From Dasypus novemcinctus (lineage: Eukaryota > Chordata > Mammalia > Cingulata > Dasypodidae): 64,000 nucleotides of DNA. Positions within the stretch are counted from its first letter, which is position 1; every line of letters starts with the position of its first letter. A program made the position numbers and the translations under genes. Positions 38,705 through 50,577 of this stretch are shown one piece after another. The notes beneath the pieces are model-generated. The model was not told the DNA's origin. It worked only from the letters and a program-made list of their open reading frames with translations, and made no database searches. Location: contig NC_080696.1 of NCBI RefSeq assembly GCF_030445035.2, forward strand, positions 24,565,661 through 24,629,660, read 5' to 3'.

Positions 38705-38767
38705 ACCCTTGTGGCTAAATTTTAAGAACTGTTCTTTGAAAACACATTCCAAGAAACCATGCAGCCC

Positions 38768-38959
<192 letters not shown>

Positions 38960-40295
38960 CTAGAGAGAGAGAAGGTCATAGTCACTGTGAATCTAGTGCG
39001 GAGACGCTCGCCATGCGACCAGCTTGGGCTCTGACAGATCTGGGGCAAATGTTGGCTGTAATGACAGTTTTTGTCACCAATGCTGGGACCCTTGCTTTCA
39101 TACCTCGAACAAGGTAAGTGGCGAGGCTTGGGCAGGTGGCAGTGTGTCCACATGTTGACAGCCGCACATCACCACCAAAGCCTGCCAGGCTTTGTAAGTC
39201 AGCACCAACTTTGTTCATTCATTCAACAGTTACCGAGTGCCCACCAGGTGCCAAGTGCCACACCAGCAGTGGAAACAGAAAATGTCTGCTGTCATAGAGC
39301 ACATTTTCTATAGAAGAGATAAACCAGAAGCAAGGAGTATGTTGAGTGGTGAGAAGTCTGAGCAGGGTCGGGGAGACAGACAGCAGAGGAGGCGGCTGCT
39401 ATTATAGGTGGGAGAGCAGACATTTGAACAGAGCCTTGAACAAAGCAAGGGGGCCAGTCAAGAGAATGTTGGAGGGAGGGATTAGTGCAAAGGCCCTGAG
39501 GCTGGTGTGTGCTTGGGGCAATAGGAACTGCTAGGCAGCGTGGCTGGAGGGGTGTGGTTCAGGGAGGTAGACAGGAAGTCAGCTCTGTGAGATGGGGAGG
39601 AAAACTAGAGCCTGAGAACCCTGGAGGCCATTCTAAGGGCATTGGGAAGCCATTGGAGGGTCTAAGCAGAGGAGGGATGTGATCTCAATCATGTTTTAGA
39701 AGGGATGTTGCTATTCCTGCATTGAAAAGAGATTAAGGGAGAAGGCAAGGGTGGAAACTACCTGTTAGGAGGCACAGTTGAGGGTGGCTTAGACTAGGGT
39801 GAGAGCGGGAAGGGAAGAGTATTTGAATTCTGCATCCATTAGGCAGGCAGAGCTGATGGGCTCAGCATGGATTGGTGGTTGGGAGTGGGTAGCCACTACA
39901 CAACTCCACGGACACAACTCCACCAAACTGGGGCTGCGTCACTGGCCAGAGAGAATGTGAGGCGAGGGGTTGAGAAAGAGTAGGCATATACCCATTTCTC
40001 GAGGGCCTTTCCTGTAAAGAGAAGCAGGGAAGTGGGAGAGGTGGTGGTTGGGGAGGGGCAGCCAGGGACAGGCAAAGCCAAGAGTTCTTTAAGATGGGAA
40101 GCAGCATACGATAAGGACCTTTCTCCAGGTGGTCACCTTTCTCTTCATTCCTTCTACACTGAACGCAGCTCTCTCGAGTGGCTGGCCTTGGCTAGATGCT
40201 TCTTGTGTGTTCTTTCCATTCCTGCCTGGGCCCTGCTCCCAACCCCAGGTGGCCAGCAACTTGGTCACCTGGCTGTGCTGTTGCTATATCAGTTC

Positions 40296-40401
40296 TTTCT
40301 TTCTTTCTTTCTCTTTTTTTTGGCAGTGCCAGGGCTGGGGATTGAACCCGGGACCTCGTATGTGGGAAGCTGGAGCTCAACCATTGGGCCACACTGGCTC
40401 C
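40296..40401 (-). repeat. Short DAS monomer SINE
   Basis: A TTTC-rich run followed by the antisense tRNA-like head with GGGGATTGAACCCGGGACC. The duplication ATCAGTTCTT occurs at 40287-40296 and again just after the SINE near 40405. Confidence 0.85.
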
Positions 40402-40579
40402 CTGCATCAGTTCTTCTTAGGCTAACTTGTTGGCTGAATTAGACTGTAGAGGTCTATAGATGAACAGAGCTATGCAACCTCTCCCCCCACTCTCCCCACT
40501 TTATCTTTGCTTTCTATAGCAGCCCAAGTTATTTTTTTCTCTCCGGGGAGTGCAATCACCCTAAAATTTTACTTAAAAA

Positions 40580-41285
40580 ATCTCCCAATGGTTTCTAACT
40601 GCAATTAAAATGAAATCCAAACTCCTGACCTTGGCCTGTAAGACACTGCCTGCCTGGGCCCTGCCTCCCATACCCGTGTCTCCTGGCCAGAGTTCACATC
40701 ACCGGCAGCAACCTCCTGATGTCTTTCCCACGTGCCTCATTTATTCCTGTCTGAAGGACACTTGCCCGTCGGCCTACTCTGCCCTCTCTGCCTCCCTGGC
40801 ATCCCTACCTGTCCTCTAGTACAGGCAGAGGTATGTGGCTCCCCTTTTAGGGCACCCTTACTGGCATGTAGCATCTGGTGGTCAGGTATGACAACTGTCC
40901 TACCATGCCCAGGACTGTCTCGCTGGGGGACAAAGGTCCTGCCCAAATCACCAATCTGACTTTGTGAGAAGATGGTTAAACATTCACATGGCTGGGTCAT
41001 GTCCCTCATCTCTCTCTACTCCAACACCCTCTCTTCAAAGTGGCCACCCTGACCACCATTCTGCCCCCAACTCTCTAGTCCATTCCTGTTTTAGTTTTAC
41101 CAGAACATTTATCATGACCTGAGGTTATCCACCTTTCTGTCATCTGTCTCCACCTTTAGAAGGTAAGTTCCATGAGAGCAGAGACTTAGTTTACATCTCA
41201 GGGTCTGCCTAGAATGATAACTTGATATGCAGTAGATGCTCAGTAAATACTTGCTGAGTGACTGAACAAATGAATAAATGAATGA
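40580..41285 (+). repeat. L2 LINE fragment
   Basis: The motifs AAATCCAAACTCCTGACC, CTGGGCCCTGCCTCC, GTAAGTTCCATGAGAGCAG and GCAGTAGATGCTCAGTAAAT in order match the 3-prime end of L2, followed by an AATGAATG tail. It is an ancient element shared by mammals. Confidence 0.82.
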
Positions 41286-41556
41286 ATTAATGAATGTCCT
41301 TCCTGAGATTATGTTAACATATCAAAAAATATACCTTAAAACAATTCTCAAAATAAAATACAATGTACACATAGGGTGAAGGGTACACATCTAGTACATC
41401 AGTTCTTTGTCTATTGACTGTTTCTAATTGTTGACCCTCTGAAAAAAAGCTTTACATTCTCAGAATGAAGTGTAGACAAAGTCCCAGATTCAGTGGTTCC
41501 TAAACAAGCCTGGGGTTTTCTTCAGAATGGTGACAACATGGCCTCTTGCTGCATCA

Positions 41557-41811
<255 letters not shown>

Positions 41812-42159
41812 TTATTTTCTATAAAATAGAATTTAGGGGAAAGGTACCAATCTGAGAGTGGCTGTAGATATGAACCCTCCATTTGTATTCAGTAATAGTC
41901 AAAAAGATTCTCTCAAGCCAAGAAGCTGATATTTCTTTTTTGTAGTTCAAGGAGAATCAGCAGACTGCCTTGTCTGGTTCTAGGATTTTAATCACAAATG
42001 ACTGCAAAGTGAGTTTCTCCAGATGTGTTATATATATTTCTAAAGGATTTCTCGTTTAATTTCTTTGTTTTGTCAATCATATATCAGCCTTTAACTTCAT
42101 CTCTAGCTTAAGATTTTTAAATGATGCCAAGAGATTCTTCCTAAGAATATATGCTTTAC

Positions 42160-42756
42160 ATAAAATGTTTTCATAGGAAAAGAAGCTACAGGTTTATAGA
42201 AAAATCATGCAGAAAATACAGGGTTACCATCTACCCCTCTACCTCCACTATTATTAACACCTTGCCATAGTGTGGTATATTCATTACAATTGATGAAAGA
42301 ATATTTTTATAGCTGTACTATTATCTATAGTCCATGGTTTACATTAGCGGTCACTGTGTTGTATAGTCATGTTGTTTTTTTCTTTATTTTTATTCTAGCA
42401 ATATATATAGAATCTGAAATTTCCCCCTTTAACCATATTCAAATATACAATTAAACGATGTATATTCACAAAGTTGTTCTACCATCACTACCATCCATTA
42501 CCAAAACTTTTTCATCACTCCAAACAGAAACTGGGCATAATTCAAGAATGAACCCCGCCCCCCACCATTACCTACCTACAATCCAGCCCCTTGTAACCTG
42601 TATTCTGGTTTCTAACTCTATGAATTTGCTTATTCTAATTATTTCATATCAGTGAGATCATACAATATTGGTCCTTTTGTATCTGGCTTATTTCCCTCAA
42701 CATGGTGTATTTAAGATTCATTCATGTTGTTGCATATACCAGAACTTCATTCCTTT
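42160..42756 (-). mobile_element. Old LINE-1 3-prime end, antisense
   Basis: The plus-strand phrases ACAGGTTTATAGAAAAATCA, TTCACAAAGTTGTTCTACCA, CCATTACCAAAACTTTTTCA and CTGTATTCTGGTTTCTAACT are typical antisense LINE-1 3-prime-end sequence. Older than the adjoining element at 42757. Confidence 0.7.
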
Positions 42757-44815
42757 TTTTTAAATGTTACATTAAAAAAATACAAGAGGTTCCCATATAC
42801 CTCCCCAACCCCCCTCACCCCAGTCCTCCCACATCAGCAACCCCCCCCCCAATATCACCACAGCACACTCATCGTATTTGGCGAACACACCCTGGAGCAA
42901 CCCTGCACCACATGGATAACAGTCCACACTCTCCCCCAGTCCATCCAGTAGGCCATGGAAGGATATACAATGTCCAGCATCTGTCCCTGCAACATCATTC
43001 AGGACAACTCCAGGTCCTGAAAATGCCCTCACATCACATCTCTTTTTTCCTCTCCCTGCCCCCAGCAACCACCATGGTCACTTTCTCCACATCAGTGCTA
43101 AAATTTCTTCCATTACCAGTCACAACAGTTCCACAGTAGAACATTACCAAGTCCACTCTAATTCATATTCCATTCTTCCATCCTGTGGACCGTGGGATGG
43201 TGATGTCCACTCCACCTTTATATCAAGAGAGGGCTTAGATTCCACATGGATGACAGATGCAATTCTCCTGCTTGCAGGAGTGCAGTTGTAGGCACTCTCA
43301 GTTCCCTGGTGTGGTGGCTGACCATCCTCATCTCCCTGATACCTGGCCTGGGCAAGTCCAATGAACCAGATGGCAGGAGTTGCAAGACCGCTGAGGCTCA
43401 GGGCCCAGCTGGCACACAGACAGTTCAGAGATTCAAGTCTCCTGAGTAAATACCAACCCTAGCACTAAGTACGGGTTCAGTAAAAGTGACAGAAGAGGCA
43501 TGTGTAAAAAGGTCACCTCTGAGTCCAACTCCATCATACTCAGGAACACAAATTCCAAAGTAGGGCCAACTGACACGGCACTGAATTCCAGAGCCATTTG
43601 CCATGACCATAGAACCTGTGGGTCTCCATAGCCCTCAGGAAAACCAATACCTGGGGTTGTATCTACTTTTGCTGTCTCTGGGGTCCTGCTGAAGTGTGCA
43701 CAAGCACAACCCCTTTGATGACCTCCTGACTCTTTTTTGAAGACTCTTAGCCATATAAACTCATTTGTCTTTGCCATTTCCCCCTTTTATTCAAGGTCAA
43801 AAAGCCATTTTTAACCCATGATCATACATGTAGGCTGGGATATTCTGCTGGTCTGAGTTGACCCTTTTATTCAAGATCTCTTTCTAGTTACATTACCAGC
43901 CAGTGCTTGATAGCAATTCCTTGGTGCCAGGGAGGCTCATCCCTGGGAGTCATGTCCCACACTGAGGGGAAGGTAATGCATTTACTTGCTGAGTTTGGCT
44001 TAGAGAGTGGCCACATTTGAGTAACATGGAGGCTCTCAGGAGGTAACTCTTAGGCATCCTGCAGCTCTAGGCCTAGTTCATATTTCAGGCACACAGGCTC
44101 ATAAGCATAGTCTCCAGCATCAAGGGCTCATTGTTGGACCACTCTTCTTTGTTGGTCTTTGCCATTGTACTTGGGGGTTTGTTGCTGTTCCACTGGGGAA
44201 TGTGATAGAGTTCCCCTGGCTAGGAACTCAGCACTCCCTCATTTGTCTTTTGTAACTGAAACTGTTATGAAAATACCCAACATATATCCAAACATTTTTA
44301 TGTACCCTATATACATGCTCTGGAGAACTCCCTCCCAACCATGTGGCCCCCATCTATTCCATTGTATGTATATATCACATTTTGTTTATCCAGTTATCAA
44401 TTGATGGAGACTTGGGTTGCTTCCAAGTTTTGACAACTGTGATAAATAATGCTGCTATTAACATTGATGTACAAATATTCTTTCTAGTCCCTGCTTTCAA
44501 TTCTTTTGGGTATGTACCTAGAAGTGGGGCAGCTGGGTCATATGGTAATGCTATACTTAACTTTAACCCCCAAACTGTCTTCCACAGAAGTTGCAACATT
44601 TTACATTTCCACCAACAATGAAAGTGTGTTCCTATTTTTCCACATCCTCTCCAACACTTGTAATTTTCCATTTTTTAAATAGCAGCTATTGTAGTGGGAG
44701 TGAAATGGTATCTCATTGTGGTTTTGATCTGCATTTACTTCATGGCTAGTGCTGTTGAGTGTTTTTTCATATGTTCTTTGGCCATTTATATATCTTCCAA
44801 ATGTAAACATTCATC
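42757..44815 (-). mobile_element. LINE-1 E, minus strand, with long 3-prime UTR
   Basis: Read on the minus strand, the end of ORF2 (44375-44671, containing KCWRGCGKIGTHFHCWWKC) is followed by a 3-prime UTR of about 1.4 kb that ends in an AATGTAAC tail near 42757. It is the best reference in the window for the order of the UTR segments that are rearranged at 30640-32140. Stops remain in ORF2. Confidence 0.8.
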
Positions 44816-44939
44816 CACCTTTCAAGTCCAGCTCCAAATTCTCCCTCATGAAGGCGCCCCCTGTTCCCTGGTCCCTGATCTGCCTCTAAAGTCCATCTCT
44901 ATTGTGATACTATAGAAGCAAACTGTTCTCTCAGTCATT

Positions 44940-46010
44940 TTTATTAAACAAATACTTATACAGGGTGTAACATGCCAGGGATTATTTAAGCACTTTAAAA
45001 GTGCTAACTCACACTACTTTGGAGTTTGTGACAGAGTTAGACTCAGATGTGACTTCTTTACATGAGCCTCTTTTGTCCTTTTTATTGAACCTGTGGTTGG
45101 CACTGGGGCTAGTGGGTGTATGTCTAAGAGACTTGAATCTCTAGGCTGCCCATGTGCCAGCTGGGCCCTGAGCATCAGCAGAGTTGCAACTCCTACTCTC
45201 CAGTTCGTTGGACTCACCCAGGACAGCTAACAAGGAGGTGAGGATGGTCAACCACCACACCAAGGAACCAAGAGAGTCTACAACTGAAGCAAGAAGTACC
45301 ATCCTCAGCCATATGGGATCAAAGCCCCCTCTCAATTAGAGGGGGAGTGGGCATCACTATCCCAGAGTCCTCAGAATTAGGGAATAAAATATAGACTAGA
45401 GTGGACTTACTGGTATTCTACAATAGAATTATGTGATTCTAGCAATGGAAGAAATTATATCATTGATGTGGAGATAGTGGCCACATTTGTTGCTGAAGGC
45501 AGGGAGAGGGAAAAAGAGGTGTACTATGGGGGCATTTTGGGGACCTGGAGTTGTCCTGAGTGATATTGCAGGGACAGATGCAGGACATAATATATCCTGC
45601 CATAACCTACTGAATGGGCTGGGAGAGACTGTAAACTACAATATAAATATAATCCATGCTGTGTAGAAGTGCTCCAAAATGTATTCATAATTGCAATGAA
45701 TGTACCACACTAATGAAAGAAGTTGTTGATGTGGGAAAAGTGGAGGGTGTTGGGAGTGGGGCATAAGGGAATCCTCTATATTTTTTTAATGTAACATTTT
45801 GTGTGATCTATGTATCTTTTAAAAATAAATAAATATATTTTTAAAAAGTGCTAACTCATAGATGCCTCACAATAATACTTTGAAGGGAGTATTACAGATG
45901 AGGAAACTGAGGCACAGAAAGGTTATATAACAGGCCCAAGTTCACACAGCTGCCAAGTGGTAGAGCTGGGATCTGAACCTCTGCAGTGTCTCCATGCTCT
46001 GAGCCTCTAC
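44940..46010 (-). repeat. MIR element split by a LINE-1 fragment
   Basis: Antisense MIR sequence flanks the insertion. On the left are AAACAAATACTTATACAGGG and ATTTAAGCACTTT. On the right are ACAGATGAGGAAACTGAGGC, then TTCACACAGCTGCCAAGTGG and GGGATCTGAACC. The two halves join when 45013-45843 is removed. Confidence 0.85.
45013..45843 (+). mobile_element. LINE-1 3-prime UTR fragment inserted in MIR
   Basis: A 5-prime-truncated LINE-1 consisting only of 3-prime UTR, with the GGGGGCATTTTGGGGACCTG block and a terminal ATGTAACATTTTGTGTGATC plus A-rich tail. The duplication AAAAGTGCTAACTCA is present at 44997-45011 and 45844-45858. Confidence 0.9.
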
Positions 46011-46079
46011 GTCCCGCTGTCCTATTAGAGTATAGACTAGTTTTTATCAATTCAGATGCCAAGCCCAGCACACCTGGCA

Positions 46080-46510
46080 CACTGTCAGAAGCCCACAAGT
46101 CTGTGCCACATGTGAAACCCTTGCCTGTTCTGTCACCTCGCCAGCACTGTGCCCTGCTGCCGTCCAACTTGCCCCTGTTCCTTGCCAACTAAGCCCCGAG
46201 CTCAGGGTCTTTGTATGTGCTGTTCATCCCCCTCCCGCTCTCCCCCAGGTTACTGGAGGACTTGCTCCCTCACCTCCTTCAGGCCACCTCCAGCCACTTT
46301 ACTTAAACATGCCATCCACCTGCTCCCCCCTACCACCACTTGCTCCCTCTCTCCCTCTGCACAGTACTCACCACCACCTGATACACTAAATGCATTACTC
46401 ACTTGTTTGTTTTCATTCCTTTGTCTCCCTCCAAAGCTAGACTGTAAGCTCCACTAGGGCACAAGTTTTTGCCTTGTTTGTTCACCTCCAAAACCTAGAG
46501 CCTTGCGTCC
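46080..46510 (+). repeat. L2 LINE fragment
   Basis: The motifs GGGTCTTTGTATGTGCTGTT and CTAGACTGTAAGCTCCACTA, with a Cys/Pro-poor pyrimidine-rich stretch between them, match L2. The open frame of 102 codons here is not meaningful. Confidence 0.8.
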
Positions 46511-46659
46511 TCGGTGAATAACCTACTGACTGCATGCGTGAAAGGCACCTATGGGTGTATTTTATTCACTCTTCATAATTTATTCAGATGCATCATTTGA
46601 AACCTGGGGGAGTTGATGTAGAAATCTAGATTCTGGACTTCTTCCCTTTCCTTCCCCTA

Positions 46660-46765
46660 CTTCCTCTTTCCCTTCCCTTTCCTTCCTTTCTCTTCCTCTC
46701 CCTCTCCCTCTCTCCCTTCTTTCTTTTCCCCTTCTCTTCTCCTCCTCTTTCTCTCTCTCTCTTTT
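46660..46765 (+). repeat. 106-nt pure pyrimidine run
   Basis: C and T only from 46660 to 46765, with mirror-like CTCTCC and TTCC motifs. On the NINL sense strand it is a pure purine run, about 700 nt downstream of the exon at 47467-47679. Confidence 0.95.
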
Positions 46766-47466
46766 GTTTTAAATATATATATTTTTTATGGTAACATATA
46801 TACAACATAAAATTTCCCAGTTGAACCTCTTATCAGGTATACAATTCAGTGGTATTAATTACATTCACTACTGGCTTTTCTTTCAAATCAGAGGAACTGG
46901 CCCTCTGGGGCCTGGACTCCATGCTGCTGCAGTGGTGGAGCTGAGAAGGCACTGGCCCTCTGGACAGGGCACATGGCCTTGCCTGCTCATTCTATATCTC
47001 TAGGGTCTTGTTTGCAATTTGAGCTGGAAGCCCCTAAAACTCAGTCATGAAGCCTCCGTGTGGCAGACAAACATGAAAGGCCCTGTGTGGAGACCTGTAG
47101 CCCCCAGAGACAAACTACTTCTGGGCAGATACTTTGGACCTGTGGGCTACAGGCTGGGGGACCTTCAAGGCCAGCTGGCCCCACCCTCCTCCAAGTAGGT
47201 GGAAAATACCTTCCACAAAGGGCTCACGTCCTCTTCCCTGATCCATCCTCCACAGCTGTTAGGAAGTCCCCCTCATTCCCTTCATTTCTGTACAACTAGT
47301 CCTGTGGAGTTATAGCTGCATCTGGAAGCAGCTATGGGACCTGCCTCCCTCTGCTTTTGGCTGTACACTTGGCAGTTTTTGGCTGAGTGACCAGTAATAG
47401 AACCTTAGACTCCAATGCTATCAAACTGGCCTCTGGGGGCCCCTCTCCCAAACAGCCAGGACTCAC

Positions 47467-47679
47467 CTTCTGTGTTTCCAGTCGCTCCTGAGCCTCCTTG
47501 GCCAGGAAGCTGTGCTTTCTGCGGAGTTGCTGAACCTGCTGCCTCTCTTCCGCTAGCAAGAGCTGTAGCTCATTCACGTGGTCCTGAGGAACCAGCTGCT
47601 CAATCTGCTCCTGCAGCTGATGCACCTCCTCTGAATGCTGTGATTCAGCCAGGCTCAGCTTCATGCTGGCTCCGTGTAA
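47467..47679 (-). CDS. NINL: NINL coding exon (71 residues)
   Basis: The 213-bp exon encodes LHGASMKLSLAESQHSEEVH, then QLQEQIEQLVPQDHVNELQL, then a Gln/Glu/Arg-rich heptad stretch ending AKEAQERLETQK. The minus-strand acceptor is GTGCAG and the donor GTGAGT; phase 0 at both ends. It joins in frame to the exon at 41638-41751. The sequence is strongly coiled-coil. The recalled human protein seems shorter in this segment, which should be checked by alignment. Confidence 0.92.
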
Positions 47680-48131
47680 CTGCACCCCACAAGAAAACGA
47701 GAACAGGTTTTGGCGTGATTATTGAGTGCTAAAGAGTATTACTAGACACAGACATAGAGGGCCCAGTGACTATTTTTCTAAATTTAAGGGCACCCTACAA
47801 AGGAAAAAACAGGTAAGTCATGTTTACTTTTTTGTGGACCTTGAGTGTGCAGTAAAACACATTATTTCACAAACAGCTCATTTATTTGAAGTCCTGACAG
47901 CCAAACTCCCATTTAGGCAGAGCTTGTACATAGTGACAGATTCAGGAAAACTGAGTTTCACTATTCTCAAAATGAAAGTAGATCTGTGGAAGGTTTAAGT
48001 TATATTCTATCCAGTCTAATCTACCAGAATATTTCACTAGAGTCCTAATTCTTTTAAAGCTATAAAGCTGTGATATCATATATTGATAAAAGTTTCAGTC
48101 CATGGAAAAGATACAATTATAAAGATATATG

Positions 48132-48541
48132 GGGAAGCGGACTTGGCCCAGTGGTTAGGACACCCTTCTACCACATGGGAGGTCTGCGGTTCAAACCCCG
48201 GGACTCCTTGATCCAAGTGGAGCTGGCCCATGTACAGTGCTGATGCGCGCAAGGAGTGCCGTGCCACACAGGGGTGCCCCCGCGTAGGGGAGCCCCATGC
48301 GCGAGGAGTGCACCCCATAAGGAGAGCTACCCAGCGCGAAAGAAAGTACAGCCTGCCTAGGAATGGCGCCACCCACACGGAGAGCTGACACAACAAGATG
48401 ACACAACAAAAAGAAACACAGATTCCTGTGCTTCTGACAACAACAGAAGCAGACAAAGAAGAACAAGCAGTGATTAGACACAGAGAACTGACAATCAAGA
48501 CGGGGAGGGAGGAGGGTAGAGAAATAAATAAATAAATATTT
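48132..48541 (+). repeat. DAS-III type SINE
   Basis: Flanked by the duplication AAAGATATATG (48121-48131 and 48542-48552). It splits the endonuclease part of LINE-1 F. It produces the 178- and 159-codon minus-strand open frames, which are not genes. Confidence 0.94.
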
Positions 48542-49344
48542 AAAGATATATGCACCTAACAACAAGACACCAAAATATATGAAGCAAACACTGAGAGAAT
48601 TGAAGGGAAAAATAGACAGTTCTACAATAACAGCTGGAGACTTCAAAACAGCACATTTGAAATGGATAAAATAACCAGAGAGAAGATCAATAAGGAAACA
48701 GAAGACTTGAATAACACTATGAAACAATTAGGCCTAACAGACATACAGAACATCCCACCCAACAAGAGAAGAATACACATTATTTTCAAGTACACATGGG
48801 ACACTCTCCAGGCTAGACCATATGATAGAACACAAAATAAATGTTTTCAATCTTTAAAAAGATTGAAATTATACAAATTATCTTTTGATTTCAAGCACAA
48901 TGGAATGAAACTAGAAATCATTAACAGAAAGAAAGTAGGAAAATTCACATTTAAGTGGAAATTAAACAACATATCTTTAAAGAGTCAATTGGTCAAAGAA
49001 GAAATAAAAAGTGAAATTAGAAAATATCTTGAGATAAATGAAAATACAACATACCAAACCTTATGGGATGCAGTGAAAGCTGTCCTCAGAGGGAAATTTA
49101 TAGCTGTAAATACCTACATTAAAAAAAACTTCACAACTTGAGGAAATAGAAAAAGAACAAACTAAATCCAGAGCTAGCAGAAGGAATGAAAAAATAATGA
49201 TTAGTGTGGAGATAAGGAAAATAGAGAATAGAAAAACAACAGAGAAAAATCAATGAATCCAAAATTTGGTTCTTTGAAAAGATCAAACTAACAAACTTGT
49301 ATCTATACAGACTAAGAAAAAATCCAGGACCAGATGGTTTTCTC

Positions 49345-49710
49345 TTCAAATTTTGGAAGAATTTGAGAATCATCTTTAAATGTTTGGTAGAATTCAGTAG
49401 TAAAGCCATCTGGTCCTGGACTTTTCTTTGTTGCAAGGTTTTGATTACCGATTCAGCCCCCTTGCTTTTTATAGACTATTCAGATTTTTTATTTCTTCTT
49501 GAGACAGCTTTGAGAGTTTATGTGTTTCTAGAAATTTGTCCATTTCATCTAAGTTATTCAATTTGTTGGTATACAGTTGTTCATATATTCTCTTATAACC
49601 CTTATAATTTTTGTAAAGCCAGTAATACAATCACTCATTACCAATTTTAGTAATTTGAGTTTTCTTTCTCTTAGTCTGTGTAGATAAAGGTTTGTTAATT
49701 TCTACAAATC
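49345..49710 (-). mobile_element. Inverted ORF2 segment within LINE-1 F
   Basis: From about 49345 the sequence is antisense ORF2: AAGCCATCTGGTCCTGGACT at 49404, reading back to TCTTAGTCTGTGTAGATAAA at about 49669-49688. The sense element on the left already contains both end sequences (CAGACTAAG near 49305 and CCAGGACCAGATGG near 49323). The segment is therefore an inverted copy of the part missing from the sense strand, with duplicated ends. Confidence 0.75.
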
Positions 49711-50179
49711 AAATAAAAAATATATTAAAAGGATTATATACCATGATCCAAGTGGGATTTAACCCAGTAATTCAAGGGTGGCTTAACTGAAGAAAATCAA
49801 TCAACATAATACACTATATGAATAGAGCAAATGAAAAATCCACATGATAATCTCAACTGATGCAAAAAGACATCCAACAAAATCCAACACAGTTTTATGA
49901 TAAAAACATGCAGAAAACTAGAATTAGAAAGGAAATACAAAGCTAAAATCATACTCAGTGGTGAAAGACTGGAAACTTTCCCCCTGAGATCAGGAACAAG
50001 ACAAGGATGTCGACTTTCACCAGTGCTTTCAATATTATCCTGTAAGTTCTAGCAAGAGCAATTAGGCAAGGAAGAAAATAGGCATCTAAGTAGAAATAAA
50101 GAAATAAAGCTATCCCTATTTGCAGATGACACTTTCTTTATATAAAAAAGCTTGAAGAATCTACTAAAAAGCTAAAGGA

Positions 50180-50577
50180 GGGAAGCAGATGTGGCTCAAC
50201 TGACAGAGTGTCCGCCTATTATACAGGAGGCCCAGGGTTCAAATCAAGGGCCTCCTGACCCGTGTGGTAAACTGACCCAGCACAGTGCTGCCACATGCAA
50301 GGAGTGCCGTGCCACTCAGGCTGTCCCCCACATAGGGGAGCCCCATGTGCAAGGAGTGCACCCCGCAAGGAGAGCTACCCCGTGCGAAAAGCACAGCCCG
50401 CCCAGGAGTGGCACCACACACACACAGAGCTGATGCAGCAAGATGACGCAACAAAAAAGACACAGTTTCCTGGTGCTGCTGAGAATGCAAGCAGACACAG
50501 AACACACAGCTAATGGACACAAGAGAGCAGACAATGGTGGGGGAGGGGCGAGAAATAAAAATAAATCTTAAAAAAAT
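50180..50577 (+). repeat. DAS-III type SINE
   Basis: Flanks AAAAAGCTAAAGGA (50166-50179) and AAAAAGCTAATGGA (50578-50591) differ at one position. It lies within RT of LINE-1 F. Confidence 0.93.

Larger units (their letters stand above)
37800..38767 (-). other. NINL: NINL 3-prime UTR (candidate extent)
   Basis: This is the sequence downstream of the NINL stop on the minus strand. It is not LINE-1 and is partly occupied by a SINE (38494-38704). AATAAA occurs on the minus strand at 38243-38248 and again at 37813-37818; either could end the transcript. The region from 37820 to 38480 shows no repeat I recognise. Confidence 0.45.

Noticed and set aside
48076-48727. Open frames of 159 and 178 codons on the minus strand
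   Set aside because: They are translations of a DAS-III SINE plus flanking LINE-1 sequence. Similar frames recur at every full-length SINE (5229, 14393, 34324, 54592, 61347).
48662-49141. 159-codon plus-strand frame as a possible host gene
   Set aside because: It reads as LINE-1 ORF2 ([17 protein letters not shown]), preceded by a SINE and followed by frameshifts and an inversion.
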